From assembly GCA_963806455.1 (NCBI GenBank), contig CAWDXZ010000001.1:868001-932000 (forward strand): DNA of 64,000 nt, given 5' to 3'. The notes under the pieces were generated by a model. The model worked only from the letters and a program-made list of their open reading frames with translations, did not search any database and had not been told where the DNA came from. The translations under genes were made by a program, and so were the position numbers. Below are positions 25,814 through 34,654 of this stretch, in pieces. This stretch comes from Bog-756 sp963806455. GTDB lineage: Bacteria; Actinomycetota; Acidimicrobiia; Acidimicrobiales; RAAP-2. Numbering within the stretch: the first letter of the stretch is position 1; the number at the start of each line of letters is the position of its first letter.

Positions 25814-28293
25814 GCTCGACCTGCTCGAGGGCGCGTCCTGGGAGTGTGCCTCCACCCCGACCGGGGAGGCCGCCGATCCTTCCGCCCTGGCCGACCTGCC
25901 CCTCCGCTGGATCCCGGCCGACGTACCGGGCACGGCGGCGGGGGCGCTCCGCCGCCGCGGTGTCGATCGCCCCACCGCCCAGCTGGACGCCGAGGACTGG
26001 TGGTTCCGGTGCCGCTTCGCCGGGGCGGAGGGCGTGGCCGCCGCCGGGTGGCTCATGGAGCTGGCCGGCTTGGCCACCGTGGCCGACGTGTGGCTCAACG
26101 GTGAGCACCTGGCCCACTCCGAGTCGATGTTCAGGCCCTGCCGGGTCAGGGTGGACGGGTTGGAGCCCGACAACGAGCTAGCCGTCCGCTGCGCCGCCTT
26201 GGCTCCCCATCTCGCCGTCCGTCGGCCACGACCCCGGTGGAAGAGCGCCGGGGCCTCCCACCAGAACCTCCGGTGGTTCCGGACCACCCTGCTCGGTCGC
26301 CAGCCGGGATGGGCGGTGACCCCGGCTCCGGTCGGACCGTGGCGTCCCGCCCGGCTGCGGCCGTGGGGCGCCCACCAGGTGGTAGCCCGCGCCCTCGAGG
26401 CCCAGTTGGACGTCGGCCCCGGGGGTGCGACGGCGGGAAGGGTGTCGCTCGAGCTCCGCTGCACGGCCGGGGACGGGGTGGTCCCCGACGCCTGGCTCGA
26501 GGTCGGGGGGGTGCGGTCGGCGTTGGCCGTGGAGCCCGACGGGGACCATCTGGTGGTGCGGGGCACGGTCACCGTCCCCGACGTCGAGCGGTGGTGGCCG
26601 CACACCCACGGCGCCCAGCCCCTCTATCCGGTCGCCGCCACGGTCGGCCCCGATCGCCTGGCGCTCGGGGCGGTGGGCTTCCGCACAGTAGACGTCGACG
26701 AAGGCGGCGGCGGCTTCGAGCTGGCGGTCAACGGGGTACCGGTCTTCTGCCGGGGTGGGTGCTGGTACCCCATCGACCCGGTCTCCTTCACCGCCTCCGA
26801 CGGGGAGGTCGAACGGACGGTGGCACTGGCCCGCGACGCCGGCCTCAACATGCTCCGGGTGCCCGGCGGCACGGTCTACGAGGACGACCGGTTCTTCGCG
26901 GCCTGCGACCGACTGGGCGTCATGGTCTGGCAGGACGCCATGTTCGCCTTCCTCGACCCGCCCGACGACGAGGACTTCTTGGCCGGGGTAGGCGAGGAGC
27001 TCACCGAGGTGTTCGCCGGGCTGGCCGGGCACCCGTCGGTGGCGGTGGTGTGCGGGGGCCAGGAGCTCGAGGAGCAGCCCGCCATGTTCGGTCTGTCCCG
27101 CGACAAGTGGCAGTCGACCCTGTCCGAAAAGGTGGTGCCGGCCGTCGCCGCCCGGGTGCTGGCGGGGGTCCCCTACGTGAGCTCCTCGCCGACCGGTGGC
27201 GACCTGCCGTTCCAGACCGATGCCGGGGTGTGCCACTACACCGGTGTCGGCATCTTCACCCGTCCGCTGTCGGACCTGCGGGCGGCCGGGCCCCGGTTCG
27301 TGAGCGAAGGCCTGGCCTTCGCCGTCCCGCCTCCCGCCGAGACGGTCGACGACGAGTGCGGGGGAGCGCGCCAGGCCGGCCACGACCCGGCCTGGAAGCG
27401 GGCCATCCACCACGACACCGGCGGGTCGTGGGACCTGGAAGACGTGCGCAACCACTACGTCGGCCAGCTCTTCGGCGAGGATCCCGTCTTCCTGCGCCGG
27501 CACGATCCCGAGCGCGCCCTCGAACTCGGCCGGGCGGTGGTGGCCCAGATCATGGGCGACGCGGTGGCCGAGTGGCGGCGGCCCGACTCGCTCTGTGCCG
27601 GCCTGCTCCTCGTCGGGCTGCGCGACCTCCGGGTGGGGGCAGGGTGGGGGGTCATCGACGCGCTCGGGCCGACCGAAGGCGCCCTGGTTCGCCCTGGCCC
27701 GGGCCTGTCGGCCCATCGCCGTCCTCCTCACCGACGAGGGGCTGAACGGCCTCGGCGTCCACATCGTCAACGACACCGGCGCCGACCTGTCCGGCCGACT
27801 GAGCTTGGCGCTGCACAGCGGCGACCATTGCCTGGAGACGGTCGGCTCGATGGTCGAGGTGCCGGCCCGGGGTGGTATCAGCCTCTCGTCGTCGTCCCTC
27901 TTCGACGGGTTCCGTGATGTCACCTACGCCTATCGCTTCGGGCCCCGACCCCACGAGCTGGTCGTGGCCAGCCTGGTCGATCGGGCCGGCTCCGAGCTGT
28001 CACGGGCGACCTACCTGCCCGGGGGCCTGAGCCGGCCGGTGCAGGCCGAAATTGGGCTTCAGGGTCAACTGGAACCCGCCGATGACCAGGTATGGTCCCT
28101 GTCCGTCTCGAGCCGCCGGTTCGCCCAGTTCGTCTCCGTCGACGTGCCCGGCTTTCGAGCGGCCGACTCGTGGTTCCATCTCGAGCCGGGTGGGACGGTG
28201 GTCACCGACCTCTACCCCGAGCGCCCCGGCCTGGAGCCGCGCGGCCAGGTCCGTGCCCTCAACGCAGTGGAAGGAGCCCGCGTCTCGGCCTAG
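25803..28293 (+). pseudogene. GH2 beta-mannosidase-like protein with one apparent frameshift
   Basis: About 830 codons with the domain order of GH2 beta-mannosidases: a jelly-roll N-domain (LATVADVWLNGEHLAHSESMF), an immunoglobulin-like domain, the TIM barrel, and a beta domain at the end. Acid/base Glu is in VVCGGQELEEQ (GGQE in place of GNNE) and the nucleophile Glu is in RFVSEGLAF. The first frame runs to 27917, but sequence similarity passes to another frame at about 27666: WGVIDALG continues as GRPKAPWFALARACRPIAVLLTDEG in the +1 frame and runs on to 28293. A single extra G in the GGG at 27666-27668 explains it, so it is either a sequencing error or an inactivated gene. It is the last gene of the carrier-protein operon and starts inside the DUF1839 end. 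It may hydrolyse or remodel mannosides. Confidence 0.8.
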
Positions 28294-28353
28294 GCCGGGC
28301 CGAGTCTTCTTCCCGGACGCGCCTGCATCCCGGGCGAGGTCGGGCCGCCGCCG

Positions 28354-29964
28354 ATGGCCGCGGCCGGCACGCGGATGACTGACCTGGCCAGCGAGCCGGG
28401 AGCCGACCACCCGACCGGTGCGGACCCCGTCGGCCCGACCAGGATGGCGATCCTCGACCCGGGTGGGCGGGACACACTGCCCGGCCCCGGCCCCGGCCCC
28501 GGCCCCGTTCCCGGGCCGCTTGCCCAACCCGAACGGCCGGCCGGGCTCGACGACCATGTCGGTGCGGCCGTCCGGGTGCGGCGGCACGCCCTCCGGCGGT
28601 TGCTGTTCGCCGACATCGTCGGCCTGGCCTTCGCCGCGCTGCTCGGGCCGCTGATCCTGTCGGCCGTGTCCGACAATCCGGCTGTGGGAACCGACACCGC
28701 CCAGCTGGCGCGCTTCGACATGGCCATGATCCCCCTGTTCGTCGCGGTGTTCGCCCTCTACGGCCTGTACCGGGGCATCTCCCGACGCATCTCCACCAGC
28801 GTGTTCGCCGATCTCCGCAACATCGTGCACGCCCTGATGATCAGCGGCTTCCTCTACGCCATGGCGGCCTACGTCGCCGACCGGAGCTTCCACTACGAGT
28901 CGCTGAGTGTGGCCACGATCGCGGCGATGTGCCTGGTGGCGGTGATGGCGGTCCCCCTGGCCCGGGTGACGGCCTTCGGGATCATCGGCCGGCATTCGGT
29001 GGGCGCCGTCCCGGTCATCGTGGTCGGCACCGGCAAGCTGGCCCAGACCGTCGCCAGCCACCTGCGGGCCCACTCGAGCGTGCAGTTCGTCGGGTTCGTC
29101 GACGACGACCCGCTCGGTCGGAGCGACGTGCTCGGACAGCTCGAGGAGCTGCCGGCCTTGTGCCGGAGGTTCGACGTGGCCCGCGTGGTGGTGTGCTTCT
29201 CCAAGACCCACCCCGAGCGGACCACCGAGATGCTGAAGGGCCTGGCCGGCCAGGTCGGGGTGTCGATCGTGCCGCGGTACTACGAGCTCATCACGGCACG
29301 CTCCCATGTCGAGGACCTGTCCGGTCTGCCCATGCTCGACATCGCGCCGGCCTCCCTCAGTGCCGGGGCGCGGTTCCTCAAGCGGACGTTCGACCTCGTC
29401 GTCTCGTCGGTGGTGCTGCTGCTGGCCTCGCCCTTCCTGGCCGCCATCGCCGCCATGATCAAGGCCACGACGCCCGGCCCCGTCTTCTTCCGCCAGGTCC
29501 GGACCGGGCGCAACGAACAGCCCTTCGCCGTGATGAAGTTCCGCACCATGTACCGCGATGCCGAGTCCCGCCGGCACGAGATCGAGCACCTCAACGAGAT
29601 GGACGGGCCGTTGTTCAAGGTGCAGAACGACCCCCGGATCACACCGATCGGACATTTCTTGCGGCGGACCAGCCTCGACGAGTTCCCTCAGTTGATCAAC
29701 GTCTGGAAGGGCGACATGTCCCTGGTCGGCCCCAGGCCCTTCGTGGTGTCCGAGGCCATGGAGATCGAGGGCTGGGCCCGCAAGCGTTTCGAGGCCCGGC
29801 CGGGCATGACCGGGCTCTGGCAGGTCTCGGGGCGGAACGAGCTCTCGCACCTCGAACTGTGCCGGCTGGACTACCTGTACGTCGCCTCGTGGTCCTTCTG
29901 GTGGGACATGCAGATCCTCTGGCAGACCCCGACCACCATCTTCCGCGGTCGCGGCGCCTCCTGA
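28354..29964 (+). CDS. Polyprenyl-phosphate sugar-1-phosphate transferase (chain initiator)
   Basis: 536 residues, WbaP/exopolysaccharide glycosylphosphotransferase family. After a Gly/Pro-rich N-terminus come four helices (about residues 80-200), a Rossmann-like middle with VIVVGTGKLAQTVA, then the catalytic domain: RTGRNEQPFAVMKFRTMYRD, EMDGPLFKVQNDPRITPIG, FLRRTSLDEFPQLINVWKGDMSLVGPRP and GMTGLWQVSGRNELS. It moves a hexose-1-phosphate from a nucleotide sugar to undecaprenyl phosphate, the first step of repeat-unit assembly. An ATG lies 61 bases after the GH2-like gene. The sugar is probably glucose or galactose by family, but this is not certain. Confidence 0.93.
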   Translation: MAAAGTRMTDLASEPGADHPTGADPVGPTRMAILDPGGRDTLPGPGPGPGPVPGPLAQPERPAGLDDHVGAAVRVRRHALRRLLFADIVGLAFAALLGPLILSAVSDNPAVGTDTAQLARFDMAMIPLFVAVFALYGLYRGISRRISTSVFADLRNIVHALMISGFLYAMAAYVADRSFHYESLSVATIAAMCLVAVMAVPLARVTAFGIIGRHSVGAVPVIVVGTGKLAQTVASHLRAHSSVQFVGFVDDDPLGRSDVLGQLEELPALCRRFDVARVVVCFSKTHPERTTEMLKGLAGQVGVSIVPRYYELITARSHVEDLSGLPMLDIAPASLSAGARFLKRTFDLVVSSVVLLLASPFLAAIAAMIKATTPGPVFFRQVRTGRNEQPFAVMKFRTMYRDAESRRHEIEHLNEMDGPLFKVQNDPRITPIGHFLRRTSLDEFPQLINVWKGDMSLVGPRPFVVSEAMEIEGWARKRFEARPGMTGLWQVSGRNELSHLELCRLDYLYVASWSFWWDMQILWQTPTTIFRGRGAS

Positions 29965-29976
29965 CCGCCCCGTCGG

Positions 29977-31080
29977 TCAGTCCGCAGCCCGTTCCTCCTC
30001 GACCACCTGGTGCAGTCGGCGGGCGAACACCTCTCCCGAGAACCGCCCGGCGTGGTCCCTCAGCCCGGCCGGGTCCCATCCGGTGGTGGCCAACCGCTCG
30101 ACGGCGTCGGCGATCATCGGCGGCCGGGGCTCGTCGAAGAAGGTGCCGGTCGTCCCCTCCACGATGGTGTCGAGGAACCCACCCCAGCGGAGGGCGGCGC
30201 TCGGCCGGCCGAAGCCGGCCGCCTCCAGCGGCGTCAAACCGAAGTCCTCGTAGGACGCGGCCACCAGCCCGGCCGCCGACCGGTACAGCCAGCGAAGCTC
30301 GGCGTCGCTCACCAGGCCGGCCATCGTGACGTTGGGCGGGGCGGCGGCGGCGATGGCCGCCGACAGCGGCCCGGTCCCCACCACCACCAGTCGCCGGTCG
30401 GGCAGGTGTCCGAAGGCGGCCACCACCGCCTCGACGTTCTTGTAGGGGAGCAGTCTCGAGACACAGAGGAAGAAGCCCGGTTCGACCCCGGCCACCGCCT
30501 CGGCCGGGCCCTCGGTGTCCAGGTCCACGGGCGGGTGGACGACCTCGGCCTCGATCCCGTAGAGATCCGACACCCGGGTACGGACGGCCCGGGAGATGGC
30601 CAGGTAGCGGTGGGCCGATGCCGCCGCCCGCCGGTCCCACCGCTCGAGCGCCGGCGCCATCGCCGCCAGGGCGCCCGACGACCATCGGGAGGCCCCGCCC
30701 AGGTACACGTCGGGCTGGTAGAGCCAACGCGCCGGTGTATAGCAGTACACGATCTTGCGGCCGGTGGCCTGGGCCCCGTGGGCCCAGCCGCTCGATGAGC
30801 AGATGGTCACGTCGGCGTCCACCCGCAACCGCGAGAAGGCAGGGGCGAGGAAGGGGAGGGCCAGCCGATGGTGGGCCCGGAGCATCCGCACCCGGTTGAG
30901 CGGCAGTGGCCGTACGTCCAACGCCGAGAACGACGGGAACGTCCCGGCCGGGTCGAACAGCGAGGTGTGGATGGGGGCCCCGGGGAAGGAGTCGGCCATC
31001 GAGAGGACGACCCGTTCGGCGCCTCCCCGCTGGGTGAGGTAGTCGTGGACGAGGGCGACGCCACCCGCCGCCGCAATCAC
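29977..31080 (-). CDS. Glycosyltransferase family 4
   Basis: 367 residues starting at a GTG. The start GGVALVHDYLTQRGGAERVVLSMA is the glycine-rich acceptor loop. RYLAISRAVRTRVSDLYG and VVHPPVDLD mark the hinge. GFFLCVSRLLPYKNVEAVVAAFG opens the donor domain, and YEDFGLTPLEAAGFGRPSAALRWGG is the donor motif, typical of mannosyl/GlcNAc GT4 enzymes. The GTG overlaps the stop of the upstream NTF2-like gene as GTGA. It is convergent with the chain initiator. Confidence 0.9.
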   Translation of the reverse strand: MIAAAGGVALVHDYLTQRGGAERVVLSMADSFPGAPIHTSLFDPAGTFPSFSALDVRPLPLNRVRMLRAHHRLALPFLAPAFSRLRVDADVTICSSSGWAHGAQATGRKIVYCYTPARWLYQPDVYLGGASRWSSGALAAMAPALERWDRRAAASAHRYLAISRAVRTRVSDLYGIEAEVVHPPVDLDTEGPAEAVAGVEPGFFLCVSRLLPYKNVEAVVAAFGHLPDRRLVVVGTGPLSAAIAAAAPPNVTMAGLVSDAELRWLYRSAAGLVAASYEDFGLTPLEAAGFGRPSAALRWGGFLDTIVEGTTGTFFDEPRPPMIADAVERLATTGWDPAGLRDHAGRFSGEVFARRLHQVVEEERAAD

Positions 31081-31469
31081 GCGAAGGCGGCGCCGACGGC
31101 GGCCGTGTCGAGCAGTGTGTCGACGCTTCGGACCTTCCCGTCGGCCAGCTGCCAGATCTGCACCTCTTCCATGTCCACGCTGCGTCCCTTGGGGCTGGTG
31201 AAGGCCACGTGCAACCAGGTGATGACCAGGTCCCCGTCGCCGACCATGGCCTTCAGGGTGAAGTCGCTGAAGTCGAGCTTGGCCAGCTCGGCGAAGAAGT
31301 CGGGCAGGGACCGCTTGCCCTCGTACACCCCGAACCAGGGGGCCGCCTGGCGGTCGGCGGCGTTGACCGCCCACCGCACGTCCTTGGCCACCAGCCCCAT
31401 CACGGCCAACAGGTCGCCCCGGCCGAGAGCCTCGGTGACGGTCTTGACGATGTCGGCGTTGGACGGCAC
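31077..31469 (-). CDS. SnoaL/NTF2-like protein
   Basis: 130 residues of the alpha+beta cone fold: helices (ADIVKTVTEALGRGDLLAVMGL), then VRWAVNAADRQAAPWFGVYEGKRSLPDFFAELAKL and strands DGDLVITWLHVAF and VQIWQLADGKVRSVDTLLD. Members include ketosteroid-isomerase-like enzymes, cyclases and non-catalytic dimers, so no reaction can be assigned. I use the GTG at 31469 because a GAGGAGG site sits just upstream; the frame stays open for another 48 codons. It is coupled by a GTGA overlap to the GT4 gene. Confidence 0.85.
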   Translation of the reverse strand: MPSNADIVKTVTEALGRGDLLAVMGLVAKDVRWAVNAADRQAAPWFGVYEGKRSLPDFFAELAKLDFSDFTLKAMVGDGDLVITWLHVAFTSPKGRSVDMEEVQIWQLADGKVRSVDTLLDTAAVGAAFA

Positions 31470-31535
31470 GGGACCCTCCTCGGGTTCGGGAGCTCCGGGG
31501 AGGATCGGCGCTCCACCACTGGATCTTGAGCGTAC

Positions 31536-32180
31536 GTGCTGACAGCGGGAAAGCCGGTGATGGATCATGCCCCGGGCTCGGGCCCTGCCGCCACCGCCCG
31601 CTACCATCTCCACGTTCAGGTCCTCTTCGTCTGCACCGCCAACGTCTGCCGGTCACCCATGGGCGCGGCCCTCTTCGACGCCCAGGCGACGCGCCGTCAC
31701 GGCAGCACCGGGGTGTCCTCGGCGGGCGTCGATGCCGGCCGCCCCGCCATGCCCGACGCCGTGCCCCCCGAGGTGTCGGAGGTCATGACCACCTACGGCA
31801 TCGACCTGCGCGGCCACCGGCCCCGGGCACTGACCGAGCCCGACGTCCACCGGTCCGATCTCGTCATCGGGATGGGTCGCCGCCACGTCCAGGAGTCGGT
31901 GCTCCTCGACCCGACCTGTTTCGCCCGGGCGTTCACCCTCAAGGAGCTGGTGCGGCGCGGCGGGCAGATCGGGCCGCGGCCGGCCGACGAGGAGGTCGGC
32001 CGGTGGGTCGGGCGGGCCAACGGGGACCGGACCCGCCACGCCCTGGGGGGCCGGGCCACCGCCGACGACATCGAGGATCCCTACGGCGGCCCCCTGGCCG
32101 GCTACCGGGCCACCGCCGCCGAGCTGGACGACCTCACCGGGCAGTTGGCCGCCCTGCTGTGGCCACGGCCCGGCCCGTAA
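31536..32180 (+). CDS. Low-molecular-weight protein-tyrosine phosphatase
   Basis: About 214 residues. The P-loop CTANVCRS (Cys in VLFVCTANVCRSPM near residue 33) is the C-x5-R-S catalytic motif, and the DIEDPYGG near residue 180 carries the general-acid Asp. Family enzymes in polysaccharide loci dephosphorylate BY-kinases, so the kinase at 13061-14782 is the likely partner. The start is GTG 31536 or ATG 31560; the first 25 residues are not conserved-looking. It is divergent from the NTF2-like gene and lies within the same polysaccharide region. Confidence 0.92.
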   Translation: MLTAGKPVMDHAPGSGPAATARYHLHVQVLFVCTANVCRSPMGAALFDAQATRRHGSTGVSSAGVDAGRPAMPDAVPPEVSEVMTTYGIDLRGHRPRALTEPDVHRSDLVIGMGRRHVQESVLLDPTCFARAFTLKELVRRGGQIGPRPADEEVGRWVGRANGDRTRHALGGRATADDIEDPYGGPLAGYRATAAELDDLTGQLAALLWPRPGP

Positions 32181-32265
32181 CCGGACAGTCGCCGACCGGA
32201 CGACTCCGTCGTCGACCGGCGCGACGGGACGTGCGTGGCCAGGGGCGAGATGCGAACATGGTCCC

Positions 32266-32631
32266 GTGGTGGACGGGTGCCAGATTCGCGAGCTGCCCGA
32301 CGGCGGGCGGGAATTCGTCCTCGATGAGCCGGGGCTCTCGTTCATCCGCGTCGACGACCAGTCGAGGCTCCAGTTCGGGCGCACCGAGGTGGTGATCGCC
32401 AGCCCTTTCGTGCTGGAGATGCGGGGGACCGTCCACTTCCTCGACCCCCGGCGCCATGACGCCCTCGGCCCCCTGGTGGCGCTGTACCCCGGCACCGTGC
32501 GGTGGCTGTGGACGTCGGCGCAGGGTGAGATGACCGTGGTGTTCCACAATGGCAACACCGTGCGCGTCCCACCGGCGGCGACGGCCCGGGCCTGGTCGGT
32601 CGGGACGGCCTACTCCCTGCCCGAGCCGTAG
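32266..32631 (+). CDS. DUF6188-like small protein
   Basis: 121 residues of mainly beta character: FVLDEPGLSFIRVDDQSRLQFGRTEVVIASPFVLEM, then a segment ending in TVRWLWTSAQGEMTVVFHNGNTVRVPP. The D-x-RLxFG and PFxLE features resemble DUF6188-type proteins, whose function is unknown to me. It starts at a GTG and stands alone between the phosphatase and the epimerase-like gene, which is on the other strand. Confidence 0.65.
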   Translation: MVDGCQIRELPDGGREFVLDEPGLSFIRVDDQSRLQFGRTEVVIASPFVLEMRGTVHFLDPRRHDALGPLVALYPGTVRWLWTSAQGEMTVVFHNGNTVRVPPAATARAWSVGTAYSLPEP

Positions 32632-32646
32632 TCGGTCGCGGCGGAC

Positions 32647-33576
32647 TCAGCCCGCCCGGTCGAGCAGTTCGGGGTGGCGGGCCGACACCATGCGGCGGAT
32701 GCCGTCGCGCCAGCCCACCGTGGTCGAGCCGACCAACTGGTGCATCCGGGTCAGGTCGATCTGCACGCTGTCGATGGTGTCCCGGGTGGGGGCGAACCGG
32801 GCCGGGACGCCGGTGAGCTCGGACAGGAAGCCGCACCAGTCCTCGATGCTGGCCGCCTCGTCCCCGCCCCAGTTGACCGTGACCGCCGGCGTCGAGGCCG
32901 CGCCGAGCAGGGCCGGAACCATGGCGACGATGTCGTCCTCGTGGATGGGGTGGTAGACGGAGGGCGCGTCGGCGTGGACCGGGATGTCGGTCCCGTTGAG
33001 CATCATCTCCAGGTGGATGGCGGGCCAGCCGCCACGGTCCCCGTAGGGCACCGACAGGCGGGCCACGGTGGTGGGGATGCCGAAACGGACCGCCGCCCAG
33101 CGGGCCGTGGCCTCGGCGGCGATCTTGGAGATGCTGTAGGTCCGGAGGAAGGGCCACACCCCGTGGTTGTCGCCCAGCTCGTCGCCTTCGGCGAACACGT
33201 GATGACCCATCGGCTTGTACACCCCGGTGGTCGAGCAGTGGAGGAAGGCACCGGCGCCCTGGTGGTGCTCCATCAGGGCGGCCAGGCCACCGCAGTTGGC
33301 CTGGAGGTCGAGGTCCCAGTCGTTGGTCTTCGACACGGCGAAATTCACCACGTAGTCGGCATCGGCCGGGAGGCCGCCGACGTCACCGCGGGCCAGATCG
33401 ATGGCCACGCACCGGACCCCGGCCCCCTCGAGCCGCTGCCGGGCGGATGCGTCCTTGAACCGGGCTGCGCCGATCACCTGGTTGTCGGCGGCCAGGGCCA
33501 CCGCCACCGGCTCGGCCACCTGGCCAGTGGCCCCGGTGATCACGATGGTCCTTCCCCGTAGGGGCACGGCGGCCAT
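32647..33576 (-). CDS. NAD-dependent epimerase/dehydratase family protein
   Basis: 309 residues, extended short-chain dehydrogenase fold. The nucleotide motif is TIVITGATGQVAEPVAVAL at the N-terminus; GVYKPMGHHVF and TYSISKIAAEA give the Tyr-x3-Lys type catalytic pair (YSISK). The substrate is unknown; nucleotide sugars are usual, which would suit the polysaccharide locus, but ring-opening oxidoreductases also share the fold. I use the ATG at 33576, which has GAGGAGT upstream; the longer frame to 33717 includes a 9-bp tandem repeat. Confidence 0.88.
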   Translation of the reverse strand: MAAVPLRGRTIVITGATGQVAEPVAVALAADNQVIGAARFKDASARQRLEGAGVRCVAIDLARGDVGGLPADADYVVNFAVSKTNDWDLDLQANCGGLAALMEHHQGAGAFLHCSTTGVYKPMGHHVFAEGDELGDNHGVWPFLRTYSISKIAAEATARWAAVRFGIPTTVARLSVPYGDRGGWPAIHLEMMLNGTDIPVHADAPSVYHPIHEDDIVAMVPALLGAASTPAVTVNWGGDEAASIEDWCGFLSELTGVPARFAPTRDTIDSVQIDLTRMHQLVGSTTVGWRDGIRRMVSARHPELLDRAG

Positions 33577-33586
33577 GGGGACTCCT

Positions 33587-33622
33587 CTCTGCCGTCTCTG
33601 CTGTCTCTGGCGTCTCTGGCGT
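33587..33622. repeat. Four 9-bp tandem repeats upstream of the epimerase gene
   Basis: CTCTGCCGT, CTCTGCTGT, CTCTGGCGT and CTCTGGCGT follow each other without gaps just 5' of the epimerase start (minus strand). Units of 9 bases keep the reading frame and shift promoter spacing. Confidence 0.9.
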
Positions 33623-33828
33623 CCGTCCTCGGCGCCGGCGCCGGGTGATCCTAGTGACCACCGGACGGGGCGCCCGGTGCCCGTCGGCTGTGGACACCGC
33701 GCCCTCGCCTGAGCCATACTGTCTGTTCCGCCCGGTTTCTCCGACTGGCCACATCCCCCCAGGTCAGCGGAGCAAAGGTCAGGCGGTAGCAGCAGTTATC
33801 CCGACAGTTCCTAGGAAGTGACGTTCCC

Positions 33829-34059
33829 ATGAGTGCCACCTGGCGCAAGCACGCTGCCTGCCGGGGCATCGATCCTGATGTCTTCTACCCGGTCTCCGAC
33901 GAGGAGGCCGGGGAGGCCAAGGCCGTCTGCGACCAGTGCCCGGTGCGGGAGGCATGCCTCGAGCATGCCCTGGCCAGCCGGGAGCGGGAGGGGATCTGGG
34001 GCGGCACCACCGAGCGTGAGCGGCGCCGGATACACCGCCAGCGGCGCAAGTCCGCCTGA
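33829..34059 (+). CDS. WhiB-family iron-sulfur transcription regulator
   Basis: 76 residues. Cys11, Cys34, Cys37 and Cys43 (AACRG, then VCDQCPVREAC) are the four [4Fe-4S] ligands, and GIWGG (about 56-60) is the family turn before the basic C-terminal RRRIHRQRRKSA. WhiB proteins are actinobacteria-specific and act with sigma factor region 4 as redox- or NO-sensitive regulators. An AGGAAGTGAC site precedes the ATG. The gene is followed by a NUDIX gene that begins about 55 bases downstream. Which WhiB subfamily (WhiB1/2-like by size) is not decided. Confidence 0.95.
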   Translation: MSATWRKHAACRGIDPDVFYPVSDEEAGEAKAVCDQCPVREACLEHALASREREGIWGGTTERERRRIHRQRRKSA

Positions 34060-34114
34060 GCCGGCCTCCTCCCTGTCCGGCCCCCGCCGGGCCGCCGAAC
34101 AACTGCGCCGTCAG

Positions 34115-34624
34115 TTGCGCTCCCATGCCGCCGGGGACGACCGGGAGTCCCTGTCGTTGGCCATCATGGCCGCCGAGCTGGGCCGACTCGAGCGACCCTT
34201 CGACGTTGACGGCGATCCCACCCATGTGACGGCGTCGGCCATCGTGGTCGGCCCACGCGGGGTCGTCCTCCACCGGCACCGCCGCCTCCACCGCTGGATG
34301 CAGCCCGGCGGCCACATCGACCCGGGCGAGACGCCCGAGGAGGCCGCTCTGCGCGAGTGCGCCGAGGAGACGGGGTTGGCGGTCTCCCACCCGGCGAGCG
34401 GGGTCGAGCTCGTGCATGTCGACGTCCACCGGGCCGCCGGTGAGCACGTGCATCTCGACCTCCGCTATCTGGTGCTGGCGGCCGACGCCGACCCGGCGCC
34501 CGGCCCGGGGGAGAGCCAGGAGGTCGCCTGGTTCGATTGGCCGGATGCCGAGGGTATCGCCGACGAGGCGCTGGCCGGCGCCCTGGCGGCGGCGGCCCGT
34601 AGGCTGAACCGGCAGGCCGACTGA
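34115..34624 (+). CDS. NUDIX hydrolase
   Basis: About 169 residues from a TTG; ATG 34166 is a shorter option. The NUDIX box is GGHIDPGETPEEAALRECAEETGL, matching G-x5-E-x7-REUxEExGU, which binds Mg2+ and cleaves nucleoside-diphosphate-linked substrates. HVTASAIVVGPRGVVLHRHRRLHRWMQPGG precedes it. The substrate is unknown; members include MutT-like, ADP-ribose and sugar-nucleotide hydrolases. Family members usually have about 45 residues before the HVTAS strand, which favours the upstream start even though no ribosome binding site is clear. Confidence 0.88.
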   Translation: MRSHAAGDDRESLSLAIMAAELGRLERPFDVDGDPTHVTASAIVVGPRGVVLHRHRRLHRWMQPGGHIDPGETPEEAALRECAEETGLAVSHPASGVELVHVDVHRAAGEHVHLDLRYLVLAADADPAPGPGESQEVAWFDWPDAEGIADEALAGALAAAARRLNRQAD

Positions 34625-34654
34625 GGCGACGGCAGCGCGACCGGGAGGAGATGC

